Part shown: in pieces, positions 51,573-59,931 of the stretch | Layout: every line of letters begins with the position of its first letter | Position numbering within the stretch: the first letter of the stretch is position 1 | Assembly (NCBI GenBank): GCA_040389965.1 | Contig: JAZJZF010000011.1 | Span: 17,018-81,017 of the forward strand | Direction of reading: 5' to 3' | Source: UBA4416 sp040389965 | GTDB taxonomy: Bacteria > Bacteroidota > Bacteroidia > B-17B0 > Aurantibacillaceae | DNA: 64,000 bases | Position numbers and translations under genes: made by a program | The notes under the pieces: model-generated | Databases searched by the model: none | What the model saw: only the letters and a program-made list of their open reading frames with translations | What the model was told of the DNA's origin: nothing

Positions 51573-52781
51573 ATGAGTGATAGAAATGCGACAGCCAGTT
51601 GGAGTGGCTATTCACATCAAGGACAAGTGGGATTATTGATTGCTCTTCGCAAACTACAGGAAGCTGGGCTTGATTTGAATAATCATTACGTTCAGTTTGA
51701 AACACATGAAGATGTTGCTATTTATTCGGAACAACCTGGAGGCGCAAAAACATATCTTACTGTTCATCAGGTCAAAGCTTATTATTCAGCTACAAATATT
51801 TACAAAAGCACTTATAATAGTGTACTAAACAATGCATTTGAAGACGGCGATGAAAAATACCTTCATACAGCATCCGAAATAACTGACTGGGACACTTCAA
51901 CTACGGCTAATAATAATAACGTACTCCGCTATGAATACAGCGCTGCAAAATATCATTGTGGAACAACGGAAATCGAAACATTTATTAAAGCTGAGTTAAC
52001 AACTATTCTTAGTCCCGTAGCGCAAGCTATAATAGACAATGCGTACTTACGCCTTTCGTTTGAGCTCGATCACCGAATACGCCAGGAACACCAAAAAGCA
52101 CATAAGCATTTATTCGATATAAAATTTTCCTTACACGAAATCAATCAACTAATTCGTAGCGATGAAATATTTACAAAAAAAGAAATTTACGACTGTAGGA
52201 AGCTATTTTATGACACTTACATTGAAATTATAAGGACCGAAAATTTAACACCCGAGCGAATTAACTCGATTCATACAAGTATTATTGGACAAATTAATGC
52301 ATTAGATGACGGCAAATTTCGGTTGCTTCTTCAGAGTATGAATTTACATCGGACGCCAAATCAATTAAAACAATCCCAGGTTTATTATAGTCAAGATGGC
52401 CTTAAACAAGTGTTTTTCAGAATGATTATCGACATAATCGACACCAACCCGACCCTGATAGAAAATGTTATTAAATACGATAAGAATACTGAACCTAATA
52501 AATTTGTTTTAACTGCAATAACTGATGAGGAAAGAGATAAGCTAACAGTCATTGAAAATATATTGACAAATCTGCAGTCTCAAAATCTCTTATGGGAAAG
52601 CCATTCATTAGTTAATAAAGAAATAGAAATTGAGTTAGTTCAAAGGAACCCTGCAATAAATGCGGTTGCTACAGCAGAAGAAAAAGAAGACGATAAAAAT
52701 AAATTCATGTCCTTTACCAATAGCAAATTAGTTAAAAGAGAGGACGCACTAGCCAAACTAAATAATGGAGCACATCATTAA
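51573..52781 (+). CDS. ABC-3C effector component with a restriction-endonuclease-like N-terminus
   Basis: 402 residues. The N-terminus ASWSGYSHQGQVGLLIALRKLQ and HEDVAIY (Glu46, Asp47) with VHQVKAY (Gln66-Lys68) form a PD-(D/E)xK-like arrangement (D ... QxK), like Cap4-type and other defence nucleases. The remaining 300 residues are an ABC-three-component C-terminal region with no motif I can name, probably binding the ATPase module. Within the ABC-3C class the third component is the toxin or effector. It overlaps the middle component by 17 nt. Nuclease activity is inferred from motif spacing. Confidence 0.75.
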   Translation: MSDRNATASWSGYSHQGQVGLLIALRKLQEAGLDLNNHYVQFETHEDVAIYSEQPGGAKTYLTVHQVKAYYSATNIYKSTYNSVLNNAFEDGDEKYLHTASEITDWDTSTTANNNNVLRYEYSAAKYHCGTTEIETFIKAELTTILSPVAQAIIDNAYLRLSFELDHRIRQEHQKAHKHLFDIKFSLHEINQLIRSDEIFTKKEIYDCRKLFYDTYIEIIRTENLTPERINSIHTSIIGQINALDDGKFRLLLQSMNLHRTPNQLKQSQVYYSQDGLKQVFFRMIIDIIDTNPTLIENVIKYDKNTEPNKFVLTAITDEERDKLTVIENILTNLQSQNLLWESHSLVNKEIEIELVQRNPAINAVATAEEKEDDKNKFMSFTNSKLVKREDALAKLNNGAHH

Positions 52782-53479
52782 AAAAATACTTACAGAATGT
52801 GGGTATGTCGAAAAAGGTCAGGGCATTCTATTCCACTCAAAAGAGGATAAATCATTTTTCTTTACGATAAGTATAGCCGAAGAAAATTTTATTACTCTTA
52901 GAAATAAGGAATTAATAAAGTTAAATCAAGAATACAAAGCCGTGATGGACGCTTTTAAGACAATAGTCAATAGCGGCGAACAAATTACTATTGAGAAGAA
53001 TTCTTCACTAATTGTTTTGGTAAAATGTGCAAACATAAATTCCATAGCAAATTTACAACAGCAAATACTTTTATTTGAGGAAGATGAATACTTCTTCAAA
53101 AAATATGTAATCTTATATACTGATAATTCAATACTAGAGCTCACGGTAAACCCTATTATCCCCCAATTAAGAACTAAAGTAAATGATAACGAGAAGTTCA
53201 ACCAATTCGCAGCTCAGGGTTATGTATCAGANNNNNNNNNNAATAGCTGAATACCTGGTTATAATACAATTTTTTATAAAACTTCCCTTTTTAATTCTGG
53301 AACATGGAACCGATGGATTCATTTCTCTAAATCAGAAAATAATAACCTCTCTTGGTACAGAACAAGCCTTATACTCATCGTTACTGGAAAATGCCGAAGA
53401 ATTTAACCAAATAGATTTCACTAACTCAGAAGTGGAAGATCGAGTTAATGAATTACTCAATAGTTTGCCACATGATTAA
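52765..53479 (+). CDS. ABC-3C middle component (interrupted by an assembly gap)
   Basis: About 235 residues read across the N run at 53232-53241. The first part starts MEHIIKKILTECGYVEKGQG and ends NQFAAQGYVS; the second, in another frame because the gap length is nominal, reads IAEYLVIIQFFIKLPFLILEH then GTDGFISLN, ending VNELLNSLPHD. Small size, helical character and position between effector and ATPase identify it as the middle component. It overlaps the ATPase gene by 8 nt, so all three genes are translationally coupled. Confidence 0.7.
53232..53241. other. Assembly gap (10 N) inside the ABC-3C middle component
   Basis: Nominal gap; frame differs on the two sides. Confidence 0.95.
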
Positions 53480-55850
53480 GATAAAGAAATTATCCCTACA
53501 AAATTTTAAGGGGATCAAATCAACAGTAGTTTTTGACTTTGATAGCGATAATGTTTGTGTAAATGTCTTATCTGGCCCTAATGGATTTGGTAAGACAACC
53601 ATATTTGATGTTATAGAGATTTGCCTTATCGGTGAATTTAAGAGAATAGAGTTATTTGATAAAGTTCAAAAAAAGAACAACCATAAAAATAAGCCGTTCT
53701 TTCAAAATACTGATGGAGAAGACGTAATTCTTAAATTATGGATTAATGATTCTTCTACAAACACTGACTTTATTATTATAAAATATTACGATGACGATCA
53801 ATCACCGACCAGGAGCGAACACGGTAAAGATTTTATTCCCGCTGACGCAGGTAACATTTTCAGCACTTACCTTACGCGAGACTCTGGCTATTTTACCAAC
53901 AATGACTTCTCAACTCTTTCTCCTGTTGAACAGGCAGAAATAAACAGTCTGTTTTATGGGGCGGATTCAGCAATAGATTTATCCTCGATTTATTATCTTT
54001 TCAATTATATTCAGCAAGAAGATAGTATATATTTTCTCAGGAAAAACGAGGATGACAAAGGCGCATCGTTGGGCTTTCTCTTCAATATTGAAAAGGAGGA
54101 AGCAGAAAAACAAAAACTTCTGGATCTAAAAAACAACTTAACTCGCCAACAGGTCGTTATTGATCAACAGTTAGAGCAACTAAGCGAAGCCCTTCCAAAT
54201 ATACAAAGAGGTGAATATCAAAAATTATTTGAGGAAAATAATTTCGACTTTGATAAAGAAAATCCATTTACCGAAATCAATGGTGCGCGCGAACAGCTTA
54301 CTCAATTTCAGAATATTATCACCTCATTAATACTTTTAAAAAATAATTTCTCTACGGATGAATACGAAAAATCTATTAAGTACAAAAAACTAAATGATGA
54401 GGTTTTATCTAAACAACAGATTTTAAGAGCAATTTTAATTAAACATATATATACTGAGGAAATTGCAAAAAATTTAGATGCTGTAAATTCAAAGATCATT
54501 AAGGCTAAAGATTTCCTTCAAACACAGAATACGTCATTCATATCAAAAGAATATTTTAATTTATTTTTAACTGATCCTGAAGAATACGTCGCTTATTTGG
54601 TAATTGAAAACAGTATAAAAGCTATTAACCTTGACCTTGGTGAAATTGGCCGGATAATTTCAGACTTAAATGCAGGACGTGAAAAGACACTTGTTGAATT
54701 TAAAAAAATAAAACATACAGAGCATATCTCAGACCTAAATTGCCCTTTATGCGATAGTATTTTCAATTCCTTTGAAGCTTTAGAGATAGCAATAAATGAT
54801 AAAACCACCGCATTAGAAGTTTATAATACAGAAAAGTTACAGCAAAAATTAAGTTTTGAAGAGCAAATAAAAATCTTTCATGCCCGCATAGCTGAAATAG
54901 CAACTGCGTATATCGCAGCAAATGGAATGACAGATCAGGCTGTTCTTGCCTTACTTAGAGAGTACCCCGCATCAAGGACTAAAATTGAAGAAATATTTAC
55001 AACCTATTCTTTACTAAGTAGTACGGCTATGGAACAAATAAACTTCACTAGCCCGCCAAAAAATATAGCTGAAATAAACGAAAAATATACGTTACTCAAA
55101 GTCTTCCTTGAAACTGATCTTCTATCTGGACTATTATATAATGAGCAGTTAATTGAAAATAAAGAGCTTTATATTCAATATTTTGATGCAGATCGCACTA
55201 AACTTTCCGCGTTAACACTTGAGATACTAGATGCAAAATCTCAATACATTTTAGGTTCATATGCGCAAATTGCGAATATCCGACTAACATTTCTGGAATC
55301 CAGAAAACAAAAGCTAATAACTTTGCTTAACCATGTAAATCCTATTTATGATAAAATACACAGAACCATCCAAAGTCATAAAGCCGAAATGATTGAAAAA
55401 ATAAAAGTTCCATTCTATATATACTCTGGCAAGATCCTCCAAAGCTATCAACAAGGACTTGGTATTTTTATAGAAATTCATCCCACCAACCAAAGTAATA
55501 ATGTCCGTTTTAAAACTGGCCACGCATCCGACCATGATATAGTTTATCATTTAAGTTCTGGGCAAATGGCAGTAGTTTCGTTGGCTTTTTGCTTATCTCT
55601 AAACAAGGTTTACAACACTAATGATCAATTCAAATTTTTATCAATTGATGACCCTATTCAAACAATGGATGATCTGAATATACATACCTTTATAGAGCTT
55701 GTTCGGAATGAATTCAAAGAGTACCAAATTATTTTGTCTACGCACGATGATTTCACTTCCCGCTATATGAAATACAAATTTGATAAATTCGATATGAATA
55801 CGAAAATTCAAAACGTTCAGACTGCGGTTCTGGAACAGGCCGTTAATTAA
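53472..55850 (+). CDS. ABC-3C SMC/SbcC-like ABC ATPase
   Basis: 792 residues from the ATG at 53472 (MIKIKKLSLQNFKGIKSTVV), which overlaps the middle component. Walker A GPNGFGKTT (about 36-44). Long coiled coil interrupted by a zinc-hook-like CPLCDSIFNSFEAL (about 425). The second half has signature LSSGQMAVVSLAF, Walker B FLSIDDPIQTMDD and H-loop STHDDF. It should dimerise and gate the effector on sensing foreign nucleic acid or a phage process. Typical for ABC-3C systems; the sensed signal is unknown. Confidence 0.88.
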   Translation: MIKIKKLSLQNFKGIKSTVVFDFDSDNVCVNVLSGPNGFGKTTIFDVIEICLIGEFKRIELFDKVQKKNNHKNKPFFQNTDGEDVILKLWINDSSTNTDFIIIKYYDDDQSPTRSEHGKDFIPADAGNIFSTYLTRDSGYFTNNDFSTLSPVEQAEINSLFYGADSAIDLSSIYYLFNYIQQEDSIYFLRKNEDDKGASLGFLFNIEKEEAEKQKLLDLKNNLTRQQVVIDQQLEQLSEALPNIQRGEYQKLFEENNFDFDKENPFTEINGAREQLTQFQNIITSLILLKNNFSTDEYEKSIKYKKLNDEVLSKQQILRAILIKHIYTEEIAKNLDAVNSKIIKAKDFLQTQNTSFISKEYFNLFLTDPEEYVAYLVIENSIKAINLDLGEIGRIISDLNAGREKTLVEFKKIKHTEHISDLNCPLCDSIFNSFEALEIAINDKTTALEVYNTEKLQQKLSFEEQIKIFHARIAEIATAYIAANGMTDQAVLALLREYPASRTKIEEIFTTYSLLSSTAMEQINFTSPPKNIAEINEKYTLLKVFLETDLLSGLLYNEQLIENKELYIQYFDADRTKLSALTLEILDAKSQYILGSYAQIANIRLTFLESRKQKLITLLNHVNPIYDKIHRTIQSHKAEMIEKIKVPFYIYSGKILQSYQQGLGIFIEIHPTNQSNNVRFKTGHASDHDIVYHLSSGQMAVVSLAFCLSLNKVYNTNDQFKFLSIDDPIQTMDDLNIHTFIELVRNEFKEYQIILSTHDDFTSRYMKYKFDKFDMNTKIQNVQTAVLEQAVN

Positions 55851-55858
55851 GTTCAGAT

Positions 55859-56086
55859 ATGAGTTACGATTTTTCAACATTAAATGACAAAGATTTAGAG
55901 GAATTAGTTCGGGACATTCTATCAGTAAAACTCAGCATAGATTTCCAATCTTTTAAACCTGGCCAAGACCGTGGCATTGATTTAAGATATGCTACTGTTA
56001 ATGATGAAAATACAATTATTGCCCGCTCCACTGCATCCGATAGCTATCGGATTGAAATGCTGCGGCAACTAAATCCGGTAAACTAA
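55859..56086 (+). pseudogene. Truncated Mrr-like restriction endonuclease fragment
   Basis: 75 codons. SYDFSTLNDKDLEELVRDILSVKLSIDFQSFKPGQDRGIDLRYATVNDENTIIA is the N-terminal half of an Mrr-cat-like nuclease (GIDLRY holds the first catalytic Asp). Homologs continue with a QxK strand directly after such TII residues. Here homology is lost at ARSTASDSYRIE, where an 18-bp perfect palindrome begins, and the frame ends after 75 codons. It starts 8 nt after the ATPase stop, so it was probably part of the operon. I read it as decayed; a short functional form is less likely. Confidence 0.65.
56035..56052. repeat. 18-bp perfect palindrome at the nuclease truncation point
   Basis: ATCCGATAGCTATCGGAT is identical to its reverse complement. 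It lies exactly where similarity to the nuclease ends. Palindromes of the CCGATAGCTATCGG type occur as dispersed repeats in some Bacteroidota, which I recall but cannot verify here. Confidence 0.6.
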
Positions 56087-56229
56087 AAAACATCCTTAAA
56101 TAGCTTATATACTATTTAGATGAATGCAACAAGGACAATAGCAAAATATAAAAATCAGCCCGAATCTATTTTTTTATAAGTCAGAGATTAATAACATACT
56201 GTTAAATTAACAACCGATCAATCGGATTC

Positions 56230-56255
56230 ACCGGGAGTAATGCATTACTTCCGGT
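56230..56255 (+). terminator. Hairpin, candidate terminator of the defence operon
   Basis: ACCGGGAGTAATGCATTACT then TCCGGT: near-perfect 26-nt hairpin followed by ATTTTATG. CCGAT-CA-ATCGG at 56214-56225 is a second small palindrome. The remaining 56087-56481 contains no gene. Confidence 0.55.
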
Positions 56256-56481
56256 ATTTTATGTAAGGTACGCTAATAAACGGTGAATCGCATTTATTAT
56301 CCCTAAAGGTGTCTCAAAACGGCTAAAAGTGTGTTCCTTAACCTGCACAGGTAATTTTACTTATTTTTTTAAATTCTTTAATGCATTATATTAATGCTAC
56401 CTTACTCCCGCGTAATATACAATTACACTAAATGACGAATCTCGCTATTTTGTCAAGACATGGGTTAGCTAAATCAAAAAC

Positions 56482-58056
56482 ATGAGCTTAACCATTACCA
56501 AAGAAGAGCTTGCTTTTCAAAACGAAGAAAAAGAAAAAAGGGCAGCGGAACTAATTGCGGCGAATAAAGAACTTGCTTTTCAAAATAAAGAAAAAGAAAA
56601 GCGCGCAGCTGAGCTAAGCATCGCAAACAAGGAACTTGCTTTTCAAAATAATCAAAAAGAAAAACGGGCAGAAGAACTCGTTATTGCCAATAAAGAGTTA
56701 GCGCATCAGAACCAGGTAAAGGAAAAGCGCGCGGCAGAGTTGATCATTGCTAATAAAGAACTGGCTTTTCAAAATCAGGAGAAAGAAAAACGGGCAGCTG
56801 AGTTAAGTATTGCAAACATAGAACTGGCTTTTCAAAACGAAGAAAAGGAAAAACGAGCCGAAGAACTGGTAATTGCTAATAAAGAATTGGCTTTTCAAAA
56901 TAAAGAAAAGGAAAAACGGGCAGAAGAATCAGTAATTGCTAATAAAGAACTGGCTTTTCAAAATAAAGAAAAGGAAAAGCGGGCAGAAGAATTAGTAATT
57001 GCTAACAGAGAACTTGCTTTTCAAAATAAAGAAAAAGAAAAACGGGCAGCGGAATTAGGCATTGCAAATAAAGAGTTGGCTTTTCAAAATGAAGAAAAAG
57101 AAAAACGGGCCGAAGAATTGGTAATTGCTAACAAAGAACTGGCATATCAAAATGAAGTAAAAGAAAAGCGCGCAGCAGAGCTGGTAATTGCCAATGAAGA
57201 GCTAGCTTTTCAAAACCACGAGAAAGAAAAACGAGCCGCAGAATTAAGTGTTGCCAACATAGAGTTGGCTTATCAAAATGAAGAAAAGGAAAACCGCGCA
57301 GCCGAGTTAAACGTTGCAAATAAAGAACTTGTGTTTCAAAATGAAGAAAAGGAAAAACGGGCTACTGAACTAAGTGTTGCCAATAAGGGATTAGAACAGT
57401 TTTCTTACATCACCTCACACGATCTCCAGGAACCACTTCGCACTGTTTCTAACTATATGAAAGTATTTGAAGAGGACTATATAGGATTATTAGATGATAA
57501 TGCACTCAAATACCTTCATTCTGTAAATAATGCTATTAAAAGGATGAGTATGCTGATCAAATCACTTTTGGATTTTTCAAGATTAGGCCATAATACACAA
57601 CTTGCTTTTGTAAATTTTAAGCATTTAATCGATGTTGTTATTCTGGATCTCGACACAATGATAAAAACCTCAAACGCCGTTATTACAGTTTTTGAGATGC
57701 CACAATTAAATATATATGAAGTCGAAATCCGGCAGGTATTTCAAAATTTAATTACTAATGCCATAAAATTTCGAAAAGAAGATACTCAACCCATAATAGA
57801 AATTCGTTCAGAGAAAATAAATGATGACTGGAGATTTTCAGTTAGTGACAACGGTATAGGAATTAATCCTGCATATTTTGAAAGAATATTCGATATTTTT
57901 CAACGCTTACATACCAGCGAACAATATGAAGGAAATGGCATAGGGCTTTCTAATTGCAAAAAAATTATTGAAGCGCACCAGGGAAAAATATGGGTTGAAT
58001 CAAATACACAACAAGGAACTACATTTTATTTCACAATACCTAATTTAACATTATGA
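56482..58056 (+). CDS. Soluble histidine kinase with fourteen 21-residue coiled-coil repeats
   Basis: 524 residues. Residues 9-302 are 14 copies of a 21-residue unit, consensus ELAFQNEEKEKRAAELIIANK, each a long coiled-coil stretch. Then HisKA (LEQFSYITSHDLQEPLRTVSNYM, phospho-acceptor His313) and HATPase (NLITNAIKFRKED, DNGIGINPAYFERIFDIF, GNGIGLSNCKKII). No membrane or sensory domain is apparent, so the repeat rod itself may be the input or a spacer. It overlaps its response regulator by 4 nt (ATGA). Such repeat kinases are known in Bacteroidota. Confidence 0.92.
   Translation: MSLTITKEELAFQNEEKEKRAAELIAANKELAFQNKEKEKRAAELSIANKELAFQNNQKEKRAEELVIANKELAHQNQVKEKRAAELIIANKELAFQNQEKEKRAAELSIANIELAFQNEEKEKRAEELVIANKELAFQNKEKEKRAEESVIANKELAFQNKEKEKRAEELVIANRELAFQNKEKEKRAAELGIANKELAFQNEEKEKRAEELVIANKELAYQNEVKEKRAAELVIANEELAFQNHEKEKRAAELSVANIELAYQNEEKENRAAELNVANKELVFQNEEKEKRATELSVANKGLEQFSYITSHDLQEPLRTVSNYMKVFEEDYIGLLDDNALKYLHSVNNAIKRMSMLIKSLLDFSRLGHNTQLAFVNFKHLIDVVILDLDTMIKTSNAVITVFEMPQLNIYEVEIRQVFQNLITNAIKFRKEDTQPIIEIRSEKINDDWRFSVSDNGIGINPAYFERIFDIFQRLHTSEQYEGNGIGLSNCKKIIEAHQGKIWVESNTQQGTTFYFTIPNLTL
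56506..57387 (+). repeat. 63-bp coding tandem repeats (14 copies)
   Basis: DNA encoding the 21-residue units; third-position variation between copies is moderate, so several neighbours are near-identical (for example around 56881-57000). The copy number may vary by slippage or be misassembled. Confidence 0.9.
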
Positions 58057-58457
58057 GCAAAACATTAAAGTGCATTATGCTGGTTGACGACAATCCGGAT
58101 GATAACTTTTTTCATGAAAGAGTCATCAAACAAAGTCATTCCGCCGAAACCGTTGTAGCTAAACAAACAGGGATGGCTGCACTTGAATATTTAAAATTAA
58201 AAAAAGATGATGAACACTTGACTCCCGATTTGATTTTTTTGGATATTAATATGCCGGGCATGAATGGATGGGAGTTTTTAGAGGAATATAATAAGCTTGA
58301 TGAAAAAGCAAAAAGTCGGGCTATTGTTGTGATGCTAACAACGTCAGAGAATCCTGACGATAAAATGAAAGCAAAAACAATAGAATTAGCTTCCGACTTT
58401 AAAACAAAACCTCTGACTCAGGAAATGTTGGAAGAAATCATAGAAAAATATTTTTAA
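58053..58457 (+). CDS. Single-domain response regulator
   Basis: 134 residues, receiver domain only. Acidic pocket VDDNPDDN, phospho-acceptor Asp in LIFLDINMPGMNGWEF, Thr in VMLTTSENPDD and Lys in SDFKTKPLTQE. Close to Rcp1-type regulators. It has no output domain and must act by protein contact. Coupled to the kinase by a 4-nt overlap. Confidence 0.93.
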   Translation: MSKTLKCIMLVDDNPDDNFFHERVIKQSHSAETVVAKQTGMAALEYLKLKKDDEHLTPDLIFLDINMPGMNGWEFLEEYNKLDEKAKSRAIVVMLTTSENPDDKMKAKTIELASDFKTKPLTQEMLEEIIEKYF

Positions 58458-58739
58458 TAAATACGGCTAATACACTTCGAATAGCACTTAAACTAAACTT
58501 TAAAAACAGGTAAAGTAGTATTCCTTAGTCTGCTCCCAACAATAAACCACATCAAACCAAAATGGCCCATGCTTCTATTCGTTTTTTCAAAGCATTTCGT
58601 ATAAGCTATTTTGGCCGCAATCTTTGCTAATGCTTGGCATAGATAAAATATGAGTAAATGAAAATTAATTAGCAGAACGCTAGGAGAGAAGAAACTCAAA
58701 TGCTTCCTATATTTTACCCACAAACTTCTTTAAAGCAAA

Positions 58740-58764
58740 AAACCACTTGAATATCAAGTGGTTT
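58740..58764 (-). terminator. Terminator downstream of the HAD gene
   Basis: Perfect 11-bp stem AAACCACTTGA / TCAAGTGGTTT with a 3-nt loop and a T run on the minus strand, 99 nt after the HAD stop. The surrounding 58458-58863 contains no convincing gene. A 13-bp stretch at 58777-58789 is the inverse of the 3-prime end of the tRNA at 59559. Confidence 0.75.
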
Positions 58765-58863
58765 CAATGTTTAAAAGTGCTCCCACCTGTTAATCGGGGG
58801 AGTCTGCTCTTTAAATGGCATACATTACTTTAAGCTTCTCAATTATTGCAGGATATTTTTGAA

Positions 58864-59493
58864 TTATCCCAGTCCCAGGTCCTTCATCAATTCCCCAACC
58901 TCTTTGCCTTTAGTAAGTAAATGCGCCTGAATGCCTGTTTTTAAAGCACCTTCAATATGATAAATAGTGTCGTCTATAAAAAGAGTTTCTTCCGGAATCA
59001 ATTTATTTTCATTTAATACACGCTCAAATATTTCGGCATCGGGTTTACGCATGCCCATGCGGCAGGAGTAATATACTTTTTCGAAAAAGGGCTCAAGGTT
59101 AGCATAACCACAGCTTTGAAGAAGGTGTCTCTCAAACTCGGTAACATGTGTTTCGTTGGTATTGCTTAATAAAAATAAACGGTAGCGGGATTTTAAGTGT
59201 TTCAGTAATTCAAGACGGTGCAAGGGAAAATCGAGCAACATGGCGTTCCATGCGGCTATAAGTAGGCTATCGTCCACATCGGCTTCAATAGCCACTTTGA
59301 TGGCATTAAAAAAATCATGTTCTGTAATAAGGCCTTTATCAAAGAGGTCGAACACCGGTGTTTGCTGTAATTGGGTGTAAATGGTTTCGAAAGGTTTTGG
59401 GGAAAGTTTGTTGAATTCCGCAATGGTTTTGGGCGTATCGAGGTTAATGATAACGCCGCCCAGATCGAAAATTATATTTTTTATTTTGGCCAT
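58864..59493 (-). CDS. HAD-superfamily hydrolase (YihX-like)
   Basis: 209 residues. Motif I FDLGGVI (Asp nucleophile pattern xDLGGV), motif II LFLLSNTNETH, motif III KPDAEIFERVL and motif IV FIDDTIYH. In place of the usual DxD the first motif is DLG, as in YihX-type sugar phosphatases where the second Asp is often Gly. Probably a sugar-phosphate phosphatase. Divergent from the tRNA gene. Confidence 0.85.
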   Translation of the reverse strand: MAKIKNIIFDLGGVIINLDTPKTIAEFNKLSPKPFETIYTQLQQTPVFDLFDKGLITEHDFFNAIKVAIEADVDDSLLIAAWNAMLLDFPLHRLELLKHLKSRYRLFLLSNTNETHVTEFERHLLQSCGYANLEPFFEKVYYSCRMGMRKPDAEIFERVLNENKLIPEETLFIDDTIYHIEGALKTGIQAHLLTKGKEVGELMKDLGLG

Positions 59494-59497
59494 ATAT

Positions 59498-59528
59498 TTT
59501 GCTAATACGCTACAAATATATATTTTTG
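59498..59528 (+). promoter_or_regulatory. Promoter of the tRNA gene
   Basis: TTTG (59498-59501), 19 nt, TATTTTTG (59521-59528): exact match to the Bacteroidota consensus. Transcription would start about 24 nt before the tRNA. Confidence 0.8.
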
Positions 59529-59558
59529 CAGCCTTATCTCCGTTTTGGAGTTAGGAAT

Positions 59559-59632
59559 GCTCCTATAGCTCATTCGGTTAGAGCAACTGACTCATAATCA
59601 GTAGGTGCCTGGTTCGATTCCAGGTGGGAGCA
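59559..59632 (+). tRNA. tRNA with CAT anticodon (elongator Met, or Ile2)
   Basis: 74 nt including the discriminator base. Acceptor GCTCCTA/TGGGAGC, D arm AGCTCATTCGGTTAGAGC, anticodon stem ACTGA/TCAGT with loop CTCATAA (anticodon at 59593-59595), and T arm CCTGGTTCGATTCCAGG. CCA is not encoded. A paired first base excludes the initiator. CAT anticodon does not separate Met from lysidine-modified Ile2, and the loop CTCATAA occurs in both. Confidence 0.92.
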
Positions 59633-59634
59633 CG

Positions 59635-59658
59635 AAAGCGAACTATATAGTTCGCTTT
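59635..59658 (+). terminator. Terminator after the tRNA
   Basis: 11-bp perfect stem AAAGCGAACTA / TAGTTCGCTTT with a 2-nt centre, then a T run. Confidence 0.85.
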
Positions 59659-59798
59659 TTTTGTTTAGTACAACACGCTTTATCATTTCGCCACAACGCG
59701 TCGTGAGAGTCGGGAAAGACAAATAAATAGCATTTTCGGAACGGTTCTCGACTCCGCTCGAACTGACAGTACAACAAGCTTTGTCATTTCAAGAGCCG

Positions 59799-59877
59799 CG
59801 TCATTGCGAGCGGTAGCGAAGCAATCTGTCCTCGTATGAGATTGCTTTTCACGCTGGGACGCGTGATCGCAATGACG
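59799..59877. repeat. REP/MITE-like inverted repeat
   Basis: CGTCATTGCGA (59799-59809) and TCGCAATGACG (59867-59877) are perfect inverted ends. Inner arms include GTAGCGAAGCAATCT and AGATTGCTT. The adjacent 59735-59770 (TTCTCGACTCCGCTCGAACTGACA) resembles another dispersed Bacteroidota repeat. Both are probably non-autonomous repetitive elements; copy number needs the full genome. The whole 59659-59931 stretch has no gene. Confidence 0.72.
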
Positions 59878-59931
59878 TAACACATCGACATTTTCGACTC
59901 TGCGCCATCAGCGGAATTTGCGGGAAACAAA

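Noticed and set aside
477..53479. True frameshift pseudogenes at the four N runs
   Set aside because: Each break coincides with a 10-N placeholder, and family motifs resume on the other side; the frame change is explained by unknown gap length.
50721..57387. Relation between the 62-bp intergenic array and the 63-bp repeats of the histidine kinase
   Set aside because: The sequences are unrelated and the periods differ (62 versus 63); the similarity in length is coincidence.
58493..58723. 76-residue minus-strand open frame
   Set aside because: No motif, no neighbour logic, unusual composition; it lies in a gene-poor strip next to a terminator.
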